NCBI RefSeq assembly: GCF_002042965.1
Contig: NZ_MZNT01000010.1
Location: 124,001-188,000 of the forward strand
Origin: Paenibacillus sp. 32352
GTDB lineage: Bacteria; Bacillota; Bacilli; Paenibacillales; NBRC-103111
Length of the DNA: 64,000 bases
Direction of reading: 5' to 3'
The position numbers and the translations under genes were made by a program. The notes under the pieces were generated by a model. The model saw only the letters and a program-made list of their open reading frames with translations. It did not search any database and was not told where the DNA came from. Below, piece after piece: positions 26,547 through 34,821 of the stretch (its first letter is position 1; every line of letters begins with the position of its first letter).

Positions 26547-27224
26547 ATGAATTGGAACCAAGCTTTATCTTTCGAAATGATTGTACCGCGTATGAGCTGC
26601 AATCTTATCATTGTCGGTGAGACCAAAGAAGGCATGCCGTTCTGCTATGAAGACAGCTTCGTTCTGCAAAAGGTCGATGAACAGCAGCTGGTTGCCACGA
26701 TGGAATTTCACTCGATGAATCCATTGGAAAAATTGCACCACGTGTGCTTTATCGAATTCTCGTTCCGTGAACGGGGTATTCTTTATTACGCCTTTGTCGA
26801 TCTGCTTCACGTCGAAACCAAACGTAACGTTTGTTCCTTAACGCTATCAGCACCTCAGGATTTAAGCACGTTTCAAAATCGCCGGTTCCAACGTATCCAT
26901 CTCCCGGTACGGACGCCCCTTACTTGCCGTATTATTGGAGTCCGCAAAGCATCGACCCATCAAGGGATCGCTTTCTCCGGGCAAATTCAGGATATTTCCG
27001 CGGGCGGGCTTTCGTTTATTACGAATACGAGAATTTTTTATCCGTTGTTCCTGGAGCTTAGCTTCGTACTGCCCGATCATCCGAACAAATTTGTCATTAA
27101 CGGTGAAATTGTCCGTGTGACGAATTTCAGCAATGATTCATACCGTATTGCCGTTGAATTCCGCGATGTGCCGGAGAGCTTGACCCATCAGATCGATGAA
27201 TACTGCTCGCGATCCGAGGACTAA
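26547..27224 (+). CDS. PilZ domain c-di-GMP receptor (YpfA/YcgR-like)
   Basis: This 225-residue protein has an N-terminal beta-barrel domain of the YcgR type and a C-terminal PilZ domain. Both c-di-GMP signatures are intact: RRFQR at about residues 112-116 and DISAGG at about 149. Such proteins act as flagellar brakes or adjust exopolysaccharide when c-di-GMP rises. A GGGEF-type cyclase is encoded at 19688-20779, so source and receptor lie within 7 kb. It is monocistronic. Confidence 0.9.
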   Translation: MNWNQALSFEMIVPRMSCNLIIVGETKEGMPFCYEDSFVLQKVDEQQLVATMEFHSMNPLEKLHHVCFIEFSFRERGILYYAFVDLLHVETKRNVCSLTLSAPQDLSTFQNRRFQRIHLPVRTPLTCRIIGVRKASTHQGIAFSGQIQDISAGGLSFITNTRIFYPLFLELSFVLPDHPNKFVINGEIVRVTNFSNDSYRIAVEFRDVPESLTHQIDEYCSRSED

Positions 27225-27244
27225 CATGGTATGCTAATGAGGGC

Positions 27245-27353
27245 GGTTTTCCTTCGGAAAACCCAGCCCATGCTTTCGAAGTTAGGTTTTCCTTCAGAAA
27301 ACCCAAGTCTATGCTTTCGAAGTTAGGTTTTCTTATAGAAAACCCTTAGGAGG
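27245..27353 (+). repeat. Tandem 40-41-bp hairpin repeats in the nadK leader
   Basis: Three hairpins of the form GGTTTTCC-loop-GGAAAACC start at 27245, 27285 and 27326. They are separated by linkers carrying ATGCTTTCGAAG, and the last is followed directly by CTTAGGAGG, the ribosome site of nadK. The third hairpin has compensating changes (GGTTTTC..GAAAACC), so the stem is kept. Linker and end match the ylbJ leader although the stem sequence differs. Confidence 0.88.
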
Positions 27354-27361
27354 ATATTCAT

Positions 27362-28189
27362 TTGAAATATAACGTAGTACATCGCGGCGATGAAGTGTCC
27401 TTCCAATTAATGCAAACCTTCCACAGGCTCGTAGAACCGCATGGATTGATCCATGACGAGGAGACGCCTGATGTCGTGCTGTCTATCGGCGGAGACGGAA
27501 CGATGCTCCATGCGTTCCATCAATACAAGGACCAACTGGAAACCATCGCGTTCGTCGGCATCCATACAGGCCGGCTCGGTTTTTTTGCCGATTGGAAGCC
27601 CGATGAAGTGGAGCTGCTTGCCGATATGATGATCGAGAGCTCCAGACTCAACGACCTTCGTGTCGTCAAATACCCGCTCGTTGAGATTCAAATTACAACC
27701 GCTCAAGGGATTGAAACGCAATTAGCCCTTAACGAATTTACGTTAAAGGGAGTAGATGTGACCCTGATGGCCGAGCTTCATATTAACGACGAGCCGTTCG
27801 AGACGTTCCGGGGAGACGGTATTTGTATTTCGACGCCGCCCGGCAGCACGGCTTATAACAAAAGCTTGGGCGGAGCCATCGTACATCCGTCGCTGGATGC
27901 CATCCAGATAGCCGAGATCGCATCTATTAACAACAGGGTTTTCCGGACGCTGGGATCTCCGATCCTGCTGCCCAAGCATCATCACTGCGACATTTATCCG
28001 CGGAGCCATCAAACAATCCTGCTCTCGCTTGATCACGTCATTATGCAGAGAAACGATATTATCTCGATTCGCAGTATGGTCGCCGCCGGAAAAAAAGTGA
28101 AATTTGCGCGTTTCCGCCCGTTTCCCTTCTGGAGCCGTGTACGTGAAGCGTTTATCGGATACGAGCCGATCCAGGAAAGAAAGCCTTGA
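27362..28189 (+). CDS. nadK: NAD kinase
   Basis: This 275-residue protein starts at a TTG, 8 bases after AGGAGG. The GGDGTML motif is at residues 43-49, LNEFTLKG in the middle, and GDGICISTPPGSTAYNKS marks the substrate site. It phosphorylates NAD to NADP in the cytosol and is probably essential. A TTG start below an array of leader hairpins suggests that translation is tuned at this site. A terminator follows directly. Confidence 0.95.
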   Translation: MKYNVVHRGDEVSFQLMQTFHRLVEPHGLIHDEETPDVVLSIGGDGTMLHAFHQYKDQLETIAFVGIHTGRLGFFADWKPDEVELLADMMIESSRLNDLRVVKYPLVEIQITTAQGIETQLALNEFTLKGVDVTLMAELHINDEPFETFRGDGICISTPPGSTAYNKSLGGAIVHPSLDAIQIAEIASINNRVFRTLGSPILLPKHHHCDIYPRSHQTILLSLDHVIMQRNDIISIRSMVAAGKKVKFARFRPFPFWSRVREAFIGYEPIQERKP

Positions 28190-28260
28190 CCTATTGGTCA
28201 GGGCTTTTTTCTCTTGCTGCATACAAAAAGAGCCAATCCTGACGGACTGGCTCTCTTTTT
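28182..28260. terminator. Two terminators between nadK and yutD
   Basis: AGCCTTGACC/GGTCAGGGCT (28182-28205) with a T-run ends nadK on the plus strand. A second hairpin, AGAGCCA/TGGCTCT (28229-28254), is flanked by A- and T-runs and should end yutD on the minus strand. Confidence 0.85.
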
Positions 28261-28834
28261 ACTGCTGCTTTACATGCTGCTGGCCTTGCTTGGATGGATT
28301 ACCTTGCTTGTTATGATGGTTACGCGGTCTTGAATGATGATTATGGTTTGCATCTTTGCTCTGTTGGTTCGGATGCTGGTTCCGTCGAGACTGCGGATGA
28401 TGATTCTGGGGTTGTTGAGGCTGTTGAACCTCCTTTTGCGGCTCCCGGTTCGATGCAGGCTCTTTAGGCTCGGTATTATGAGGCTGTTCAGAGGCCGTAC
28501 TCTCTTGCAAATCCGGCTCCGACTGCTCCGCGGACTCCTGAGGCTGGTTCGCTTGGTGCTTATTCGGGATTTTCTCGATAATAAAATAAGCACAGCCAAA
28601 ATTGCAGTACTCATTCAGATAATCCTGCAAGGTTGCTATAGAGGTCTCTTTGGTTGCCTTCGGATGCGTATCCTTAAAGAAACCGCGCAGACGCAGCTGG
28701 TTGTAGCCCCAGTCACCGACAATAAAATCATATCGCTCCAGCACCTCGCTGTAACGATCGCGGAATGCATCCGGCTTCCAGCCGTTTTTATGGTCAACTA
28801 CCACTTCGTACGTTTTATTGGCTATATGGATCAC
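28259..28834 (-). CDS. yutD: YutD family protein with long Gln/Asn/His-rich tail
   Basis: This 191-residue protein starts at a GTG after AGGAGG. The first 90 residues are the YutD (DUF1027) domain (VGDWGYNQLRLRGFF, CNFGCAYFIIEKIP). The remaining 100 residues are low-complexity sequence rich in Gln, Asn, His, Pro and Ser, with basic residues towards the end. Family members elsewhere are usually only about 100 residues long, so the tail is an addition and is likely disordered. The function of YutD is unknown. It is convergent with nadK. Confidence 0.85.
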   Translation of the reverse strand: MIHIANKTYEVVVDHKNGWKPDAFRDRYSEVLERYDFIVGDWGYNQLRLRGFFKDTHPKATKETSIATLQDYLNEYCNFGCAYFIIEKIPNKHQANQPQESAEQSEPDLQESTASEQPHNTEPKEPASNREPQKEVQQPQQPQNHHPQSRRNQHPNQQSKDANHNHHSRPRNHHNKQGNPSKQGQQHVKQQ

Positions 28835-28966
28835 TAAATTGGGTCCCTCCTAAGAGTCCGGTGAAAAACTGCAAGCTGTTCAGGCAGATGATCATTCCCT
28901 TCGCCGTTGTCCCCGGATAGATAAAGTAATAATGATGACCGGGTTCGTCCGGGGCAGCCGTACGGT

Positions 28967-29842
28967 TTACGCCTGCCGAGCGGATTTCACTTGCTCATGC
29001 GCATGGTAAGAGCTGCGCACCATCGGACCCGACTCGACATGGCTGAAGCCCCTCTTCATTCCCTCTTCCTTCAATTCTGCGAATTGCTCCGGAGGATAAT
29101 ATTTGGTAACCGGCAAATGATTCAGCGACGGCTGCAAATATTGACCAATCGTCATAATATCGCATTGAACCTCTCTAAGATCGTCCATCGTCTGCAAAAT
29201 TTCATCCCATTCCTCGCCGACACCCAGCATAATGCTCGATTTGGTAGGAATTTGCGGCGCCATATGCTTGGACCGCTGAAGCAGCTCCAATGACCGGCGG
29301 TATTTTGCCCGTGCACGAACTTTATCGGAAAGCCTCTCCACCGTCTCGATATTATGATTCAAAATATCCGGCTTGGCTTCCAGAACCGTACGAAGAGAGG
29401 ATTCGCTGCCCAAAAAGTCGGGAATGAGCACCTCTACGCTGCACAGAGGAGAGCGCTTGCGAATGGCCGCAATCGTAGCCGCAAATATTGAAGCTCCGCC
29501 GTCCGCCAAATCATCCCTTGCAACGGAAGTGACGACGGCATGCTGAAGACCCATCTGCTCAACCGCTTCGGCAACCCGTTCCGGTTCCTGAAGATCCAGC
29601 TCGGTCGGAAGACCTGTCTTCACCGCACAAAACCGGCATGCCCGTGTACAGATGTCCCCCAGAATCATAAAGGTCGCCGTACGGTTAGCCCAGCATTCAT
29701 GAATATTCGGGCACTTCGCTTCTTCACACACCGTGTGCAGCGTTTTGCCGCGCATCATATTTTTTAGTTCTTTAAAATTATCTCCGGTCGTCAGCTTAAT
29801 TTTAAGCCAGTCCGGTTTACGCTCTATTTGACGAGTAGACAT
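28967..29842 (-). CDS. lipA: Lipoyl synthase
   Basis: The start is set at the ATG at 29842, because MSTRQIERKPDWLKIKL matches the usual family N-terminus; an upstream TTG adds 11 residues. Both iron-sulfur clusters are visible: C39-x4-C44-x5-C50 for the auxiliary cluster and C65-x3-C69-x2-C72 for the radical SAM cluster. It inserts sulfur into octanoyl groups on lipoate-dependent enzymes. The protein has 291 residues, close to family length. It stands alone, upstream of yutD on the same strand. Confidence 0.95.
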   Translation of the reverse strand: MSTRQIERKPDWLKIKLTTGDNFKELKNMMRGKTLHTVCEEAKCPNIHECWANRTATFMILGDICTRACRFCAVKTGLPTELDLQEPERVAEAVEQMGLQHAVVTSVARDDLADGGASIFAATIAAIRKRSPLCSVEVLIPDFLGSESSLRTVLEAKPDILNHNIETVERLSDKVRARAKYRRSLELLQRSKHMAPQIPTKSSIMLGVGEEWDEILQTMDDLREVQCDIMTIGQYLQPSLNHLPVTKYYPPEQFAELKEEGMKRGFSHVESGPMVRSSYHAHEQVKSARQA

Positions 29843-30001
29843 GGTTCTGTCCCTGCTTTCTAGTTCATTGTCCAATCTCTTTGAAGCTATTATATCAACG
29901 AACGTCAGAACAATCCACTTTCCATTTTATTTGTGATACACTAAGAGAGACATTATGCCAGCTATTTCAGTTCAAATCATATCCGGGGGAATGCGTTTTT
30001 T

Positions 30002-30790
30002 ATGATAAATGTTGAATCGATACTCAAGCTTGTACGTTCCGGTGATCTTGATGTCTCTGAAGCACAACGGCATCTGGATGAAATCATGAATCAGTCCTCT
30101 CCAAACGGTCGTGTCGACGATCTGGGCTTTGCTACGCTGGATCTGGACCGCGAGAGACGAACAGGCTTTCCGGAGGTTATTTACGGTGAAGGCAAGACGG
30201 CGGAGCAAGTTGCTGTTATTTTTGAACGCTTGATGCAGCAGTCGGATCGCGTGCTTGCCACAAGAATCAGCCAGGATAAGGCGGATTATGTTCAAAGCAA
30301 GCTTAACGGCGTAACCTACAACCCGACAGCCCGCGTATTGACCTGGTACGGCTCGGAAGCGGCCCGCAAGCCTGAAGGCAAGGGCTACATTGCTGTCGTC
30401 TGTGCGGGAACATCCGATCTTCCGGTCGCCGAAGAAGCGGCATTGACTGCAGAGATTATGGGATGCCGCGTAGAGCGCATATTCGATGTGGGAGTAGCCG
30501 GAATTCACCGTCTGTTCCGCAGGCTGGATGTCATCCGCGACGCAACCGCCATCGTCGTTGCCGCGGGTATGGAAGGTGCCTTGACCAGCGTGGTTGGAGG
30601 TCTGGTCTCCAAGCCGGTCATTGCAGTGCCGACAAGTGTCGGGTACGGCGCCAGCTTTCAGGGACTGGCCGCACTGCTGGCCATGTTGAACTCCTGCTCC
30701 TCCGGTGTTTCGGTCGTCAACATCGATAACGGCTTCGGGGCCGGCTATAACGCGGCTCTGATACATAAAATTAGTATAAAGAGGGATTAA
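30002..30790 (+). CDS. larB: Nickel-pincer cofactor biosynthesis protein LarB
   Basis: This 262-residue protein has a PurE-like fold, with AGTSDLPVAEEAALTAE near residue 135 and the conserved Cys in LNSCSSGV at 232, which matches the Cys used for covalent chemistry in known LarB. LarB carboxylates nicotinic acid adenine dinucleotide, the first step of the nickel-pincer cofactor of lactate racemase and related LarA enzymes. It is followed 3 bp later by larC1. No larE or larA lies in the window. Confidence 0.93.
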   Translation: MINVESILKLVRSGDLDVSEAQRHLDEIMNQSSPNGRVDDLGFATLDLDRERRTGFPEVIYGEGKTAEQVAVIFERLMQQSDRVLATRISQDKADYVQSKLNGVTYNPTARVLTWYGSEAARKPEGKGYIAVVCAGTSDLPVAEEAALTAEIMGCRVERIFDVGVAGIHRLFRRLDVIRDATAIVVAAGMEGALTSVVGGLVSKPVIAVPTSVGYGASFQGLAALLAMLNSCSSGVSVVNIDNGFGAGYNAALIHKISIKRD

Positions 30791-30793
30791 ACG

Positions 30794-31861
30794 ATGAAAA
30801 TTGCCTATTTGGATTGTTTCTCCGGTATCAGCGGCGACATGACCTTGGCAGCCTTGGTGGATGCCGGCGCAGACCGCGATTATATCGAGGACGAGCTGCG
30901 TAAGCTGGATATTGAACCGTTTACTCTGGATTGGAAGCGTGTCAATAAAAAAGGCATCTCCGCTCTGAAGATGGATGTCGTCCTGGATCCTGAAACGGCT
31001 CCGTCCCATCACCGCCATTATTCCGAGATTGTAAGGCATATCCTTAACGCCGGCTTTAATGAGCGGGTTGTTAAGCTGAGCTTGGCCATATTTGAAAAAA
31101 TCGGCGTCGCCGAAGCGAAAATTCACGATATTCCTGTCGAAAGAGTACACTTCCATGAGGTAGGTGCTATGGACTCCATCGTGGATGTGATCGGAGTTGC
31201 TCTAGCTATGGACTCCCTGGATGTGGAGAAAATTTACTCGTCCCCTGTTCCCTTGGGATCGGGTACGGTGCGCTGCGATCACGGAATTTATCCGGTTCCC
31301 GCCCCGGCTACTCTCGAAATGATGCGGGGGCTTCCAATCGCCCCGACCTCCTATTCTGTAGAAATGACTACGCCGACAGGCGCCGGAATCATTTCGGGGC
31401 TGGTGGATGAATTCGCGAAGGGCTATCCCCCAATGATCGTCGAGTCTATCGGTTATGGCGCGGGAACCCGCGATTTACCGAACCAGCCGAATGTGCTCCG
31501 GGTTGTTATCGGGAAGGCCGACCCGTTCGTGCATAAATTCCAAATCGAAAGCATTCAGCCTGTCGCCGAGCATCATCACGAGCATGATCATCACCATCAT
31601 CATCATGACCATGATCACGGGCATTCTCACGATCATCATCACCACGATCACGACCATGGGCATTCTCACGATCATCATCACCATGATCACGACCATAAGC
31701 ATTCTCACGATCACCATCACCATGATCATGACCATGGACATTCACACGATCATGACCATGGCCACTCCGATGATCATCACCACGATCACGGGCTGTTACC
31801 CGAGCATGAGCATTCAACGCAAGGGGACTGCGGAGTTAACTCCTCCTGCGTGAAACAATAA
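30794..31861 (+). CDS. larC: LarC1: N-terminal half of nickel insertase LarC, with His-rich tail
   Basis: Residues 1-250 are the N-terminal LarC domain (YLDCFSGISGDMTLAAL, FHEVGAMDSIVDVIG, MTTPTGAGIISGL). Residues 260-340 are an extreme His/Asp tail with a 13-residue period (HDHDHGHSHDHHH), followed by a Cys-containing end (GDCGVNSSC). LarC inserts nickel into the pincer cofactor using CTP, and the tail probably binds or stores nickel. The frame stops here. The C-terminal LarC domain is not downstream in another frame, as in Lactiplantibacillus, but on the opposite strand at 31904-32383. Confidence 0.9.
   Translation: MKIAYLDCFSGISGDMTLAALVDAGADRDYIEDELRKLDIEPFTLDWKRVNKKGISALKMDVVLDPETAPSHHRHYSEIVRHILNAGFNERVVKLSLAIFEKIGVAEAKIHDIPVERVHFHEVGAMDSIVDVIGVALAMDSLDVEKIYSSPVPLGSGTVRCDHGIYPVPAPATLEMMRGLPIAPTSYSVEMTTPTGAGIISGLVDEFAKGYPPMIVESIGYGAGTRDLPNQPNVLRVVIGKADPFVHKFQIESIQPVAEHHHEHDHHHHHHDHDHGHSHDHHHHDHDHGHSHDHHHHDHDHKHSHDHHHHDHDHGHSHDHDHGHSDDHHHDHGLLPEHEHSTQGDCGVNSSCVKQ
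31604..31759 (+). repeat. 39-bp coding repeats of the LarC1 His tail
   Basis: Four in-frame units of 13 codons encode HDHDHGHSHDHHH with small changes (Lys for Gly in unit three; unit four diverges at its end). This is a tandem repeat inside a gene that can expand or contract without breaking the frame. Confidence 0.85.
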
Positions 31862-31872
31862 TTGTAAAATCC

Positions 31873-31900
31873 AAACCGCCCGATTGGGCGGTTTATTTTT
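31873..31900. terminator. Shared terminator between larC1 and larC2
   Basis: A perfect AAACCGCCC/GGGCGGTTT stem with a 4-base loop lies in the 42-bp gap between the two convergent genes, with T-rich sequence on the plus side. Confidence 0.8.
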
Positions 31901-31903
31901 TCT

Positions 31904-32383
31904 CTATTTTTCCTGATTCAAAAATTGACGCCTGACCTCATCATACACTTGCTTTAGCGGTACGCTATGCGTCCTTGCCGCGAGCTCGCACTCCTTGAAT
32001 TCCGGCGCGAACTGAACCATTTGTCCTTTATGATAGCCGACTTTTACATGAATTGGCCCCCATGGCGTTGTCACTTGCCTGAATTCTCTGCCTAAACGAT
32101 GGCAGGACGCCCTCATATACCGCAGCCCAATGGTTGTCGTCTCGCGAAAAATAACCTCTTCCAGCCGATCCAGCTGCTTCTCATCCGTCAAGACGTTAAG
32201 CATCACGCCAGGACGGCCTTTTTTCATGATAATCGGTATCCAATATACATCATTAGCACCCGCTTCAAAAAGCAGCTCACCGATATAGGAGCACAGCTCG
32301 GGATTCATGTCGTCGATATTGGCCTGAAGTAGCAGCATTCCGTCATCTATATGTTCATCCCTATGTTGAAACCCCACGCTCAT
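31904..32383 (-). CDS. LarC2: C-terminal half of nickel insertase LarC, encoded on the opposite strand
   Basis: The product has about 159 residues and matches the C-terminal CTP-binding domain of LarC (LLQANIDDMNPELCSYIGELLFEAGANDV, KKGRPGVMLNVL, ETTTIGLR). GGAGGG touches the ATG at 32383 and lies 6 bases before an in-frame GTG at 32377, so translation may begin at the GTG. It has its own leader and is divergent from the M23 gene. Known LarC is one protein, or two frames joined by ribosomal frameshifting. Here the halves must be made separately and associate afterwards. Confidence 0.88.
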   Translation of the reverse strand: MSVGFQHRDEHIDDGMLLLQANIDDMNPELCSYIGELLFEAGANDVYWIPIIMKKGRPGVMLNVLTDEKQLDRLEEVIFRETTTIGLRYMRASCHRLGREFRQVTTPWGPIHVKVGYHKGQMVQFAPEFKECELAARTHSVPLKQVYDEVRRQFLNQEK

Positions 32384-32570
32384 CCCTCCAAAACCTATGT
32401 AGATGCTTATAAATTCCATCATTATAACAAAAATTGTGTCCGCTGAAAATAATTTGTTCCCCGCCAGCTTCACCCTTCTCTTGGATAAAATGCTTAGAAT
32501 CGTCACATCCTATGACTAACTGATGAATGGACTGTAAAGTCATACGACCAATTGTGGAGGTTAAACGCTT

Positions 32571-33608
32571 ATGGCAGCGAGATGGATGAATCCTATCCTC
32601 ATAGTAGCTTTGTGCAGCAGTTTGTTCCTTGGAACGGCTCCATCAGCGGCAGCCCCGGCAGCCAAAGCTCCCAAACCGGGAAAGGACAGCAATAATATGA
32701 AGGCGGTTTTTGCCGACCGCAAAGATTTATTTGACAAAATGAGTGCTGTGACCGGTATTCCATGGTACTACCTGGCGGCTATCGATCAATATGAACGTAC
32801 GATCAATTTAGCCCGCAAACGGCCCCATAGCAGCAGCGGACTCATAGGAATTCATTTTACTGAGCTTCAATGGTGCGGCATGATGAACCCGGATCACGAG
32901 GATACGAATGAAGGGACTATCGCTCTGTTTAACGGAATTGGCAGGGACGGCTCCGGAGACGGGAAAGCAGATCGAAAAAATGACCAGGACCTCCTCTATT
33001 CCATGGCAAGTCTTCTGCTGAAGCATGGCTCGGTTGAAGAAGATCTTCGTATCGGACTGTGGGAATATTATCAAAATACACGGAGCGTAGATCGAATCCA
33101 GGAGTTTGCTAAAATTTACAGCAAGTATGACACGCTGGATCTGCATGAACATGCGTTTGTTCTCCCTCCCAATGCGGACTATTCCTATCGCAGCACATGG
33201 GGGGCCAGCCGCGGCTGGGGCGGATACCGGATCCACGAAGGAACCGACTTGTTTGCAGGATACGGCGTTCCTGTCCGCAGCGCGGCTTACGGGTTCATTG
33301 AGGAAATGGGCTGGAACCCCTATGGAGGATGGCGGGTAGGAATCCGGGATCTAAATAATGTCTACCATTACTACGCGCATTTGTCCGGTTTTAACAAGGA
33401 AGTCAAAAAAGGGGATATCGTCGCCCCCGGTCAAGTTATCGGATGGGTTGGCAGCTCCGGATACGGCAAACCCGGTACGTCCGGCAAGTTTCCGCCGCAT
33501 TTGCATTACGGCATGTACCGCGATAACGGCTTGACCGAATGGTCTTTTGACCCGTATCCGCATTTACGGAAGTGGGAGCGCGAGGAACGCATGCGGAAAA
33601 AGAAATGA
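32571..33608 (+). CDS. M23 family metallopeptidase (secreted cell-wall hydrolase)
   Basis: This 345-residue protein has an N-terminal signal peptide (hydrophobic core LIVALCSSLFLG, cleavage near AAA-AP around residue 26-30). A helical region (about 45-200) with a lysozyme/transglycosylase look precedes a C-terminal LytM/M23 domain with zinc ligands HEGTD, HYYAH and HLHYG. It should cut peptidoglycan cross-links outside the membrane. Spore formers carry several such enzymes. It is monocistronic, with a terminator behind. Confidence 0.88.
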   Translation: MAARWMNPILIVALCSSLFLGTAPSAAAPAAKAPKPGKDSNNMKAVFADRKDLFDKMSAVTGIPWYYLAAIDQYERTINLARKRPHSSSGLIGIHFTELQWCGMMNPDHEDTNEGTIALFNGIGRDGSGDGKADRKNDQDLLYSMASLLLKHGSVEEDLRIGLWEYYQNTRSVDRIQEFAKIYSKYDTLDLHEHAFVLPPNADYSYRSTWGASRGWGGYRIHEGTDLFAGYGVPVRSAAYGFIEEMGWNPYGGWRVGIRDLNNVYHYYAHLSGFNKEVKKGDIVAPGQVIGWVGSSGYGKPGTSGKFPPHLHYGMYRDNGLTEWSFDPYPHLRKWEREERMRKKK

Positions 33609-33614
33609 GCTTAC

Positions 33615-33705
33615 AAGACCCTCTTTCTTGCAGAAGTGCAGAATGGCGGTCTTTTTTTCCACAGTAGCCGAAAAAAACCGACCCCGCAAAATGAGAGGTC
33701 GGTTT
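33615..33705. terminator. Two terminators between the M23 and yunB genes
   Basis: AAGACC/GGTCTT (33615-33653) with a T-run ends the M23 gene. AACCGACC/GGTCGGTT (33676-33705), with a T-run on the minus strand, ends yunB. Confidence 0.75.
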
Positions 33706-33710
33706 GATTA

Positions 33711-34496
33711 TTATTTGGGCAGGCCTTCGGCAGAGGAGCTCCCATGAGCCCCGGATTCCGCACCGTTCTTCGATTGCTGAGCGTTGATCCGCGGTAATGA
33801 CAGATTAGGCGGAGGCGTGTTGGCACCGGTTGAGTTGCCTTTTCCATCAAAATAATACGTCGGTACATCACCCACAATCAGCGCATACGAGACCGGCACC
33901 TCCGTCTCAACGACCTCCGGCTCCGAATCAAAAGGTATTATGACGCTGACTTCCGCGGTAATATGAATATAAACCTCCACGAGGATCATATTAATACCGG
34001 CATTCTGGTATCTTGTATTCAAATCCACCTTTACATTGCCTGCAGGGACAAGCCTTACAGGGATGTTGGGACCGAAGGAAGCGATAATCGAGCTGTTCAT
34101 CGCCTGCCCGAGCGGGATATGCTCCGGAATCGCCTGAAGCTGGGAAAGCTGGCCCTGCACGGTCTCAATCGTCTCCGCCGTGATCCGCATATGCTCCGCG
34201 TAATTCAGCATGAAGCCGGTGGTCTTGCCGTTCTTGTCCGTGCGCCAGTCAATAAGCTGTTCAAAGTTTGTTCCTCGCGCAATCCGGTCCGAAATGGCTT
34301 TATTAATCGCCTGCGTAGCCATTTGCTTGATTCTGACCTTTGCCAGGTTGACCAAGGGCGGCCTCAAGTTTTTCTCGATATATACGAACGACTGCACCGT
34401 CAATAACACGATAATGAGAAGAAGCAGCAGCATATTGCGTTTAAGCTTTTTTGTGCCCGTAGGACTGCTTCTCCATCTTCGTCTAAGCACCAGCAT
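33711..34496 (-). CDS. yunB: Sporulation protein YunB
   Basis: The ATG at 34496 lies 7 bases after AGGGGG and is preferred over 34553. The 261-residue product has one membrane helix (LLLLLIIVLLTVQSFVYIE, about residues 23-41) and an outside domain with NKAISDRIARG, ITAEVSVIIPFDS and VSYALIVGDVPTYYF. This matches YunB of B. subtilis, made in the mother cell under sigma E and needed for proper spores. The C-terminal tail is Pro/Asn-rich. It is convergent with the M23 gene. Confidence 0.9.
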   Translation of the reverse strand: MLVLRRRWRSSPTGTKKLKRNMLLLLLIIVLLTVQSFVYIEKNLRPPLVNLAKVRIKQMATQAINKAISDRIARGTNFEQLIDWRTDKNGKTTGFMLNYAEHMRITAETIETVQGQLSQLQAIPEHIPLGQAMNSSIIASFGPNIPVRLVPAGNVKVDLNTRYQNAGINMILVEVYIHITAEVSVIIPFDSEPEVVETEVPVSYALIVGDVPTYYFDGKGNSTGANTPPPNLSLPRINAQQSKNGAESGAHGSSSAEGLPK

Positions 34497-34761
34497 CCGG
34501 CATCCCCCTAACGTACGCAGAGCTTGTCGCCATGAATCAGACATCCAGGGCATGTACGTTAAAGCTTATGCATTACGGCGGAAAAAAAGAAGAGTTCAGT
34601 ACAATCACTTCGGATTCCCGCAGTTATGTATGTTGATGTTCAACGTCAATTCATGCTCCAGCTTGGGGAACCATTCCTTTTCTTGGCTTCGATACTGATT
34701 TAGGTACTTTGTGGAGCATATTAGCGATGACCTCGGGGATCTTACTAATTCTGATGAAAAA

Positions 34762-34794
34762 AAGGCCCGGCCGTTAACATAACGGCAAGACCTT
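34762..34794 (-). terminator. Terminator of the pectin-type operon
   Basis: AAGGCCCGGCCGTT pairs imperfectly with AACGGCAAGACCTT. On the minus strand it is followed by a TTTTTTT run, 28 bp after the stop of the esterase gene. The rest of the gap to yunB (34497-34821) holds no gene that I can see. Confidence 0.75.
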
Positions 34795-34821
34795 GGTTCA
34801 AGCTCAGTAAAATGACAGCAG

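Noticed and set aside
29972..31156. 394-codon minus-strand open frame
   Set aside because: It is antisense to larB and the start of larC1, both of which match known families over their full length.
31604..31759. 39-bp repeats as a possible CRISPR array
   Set aside because: The repeats are contiguous, with no variable spacers, and they encode the in-frame His tail of LarC1.
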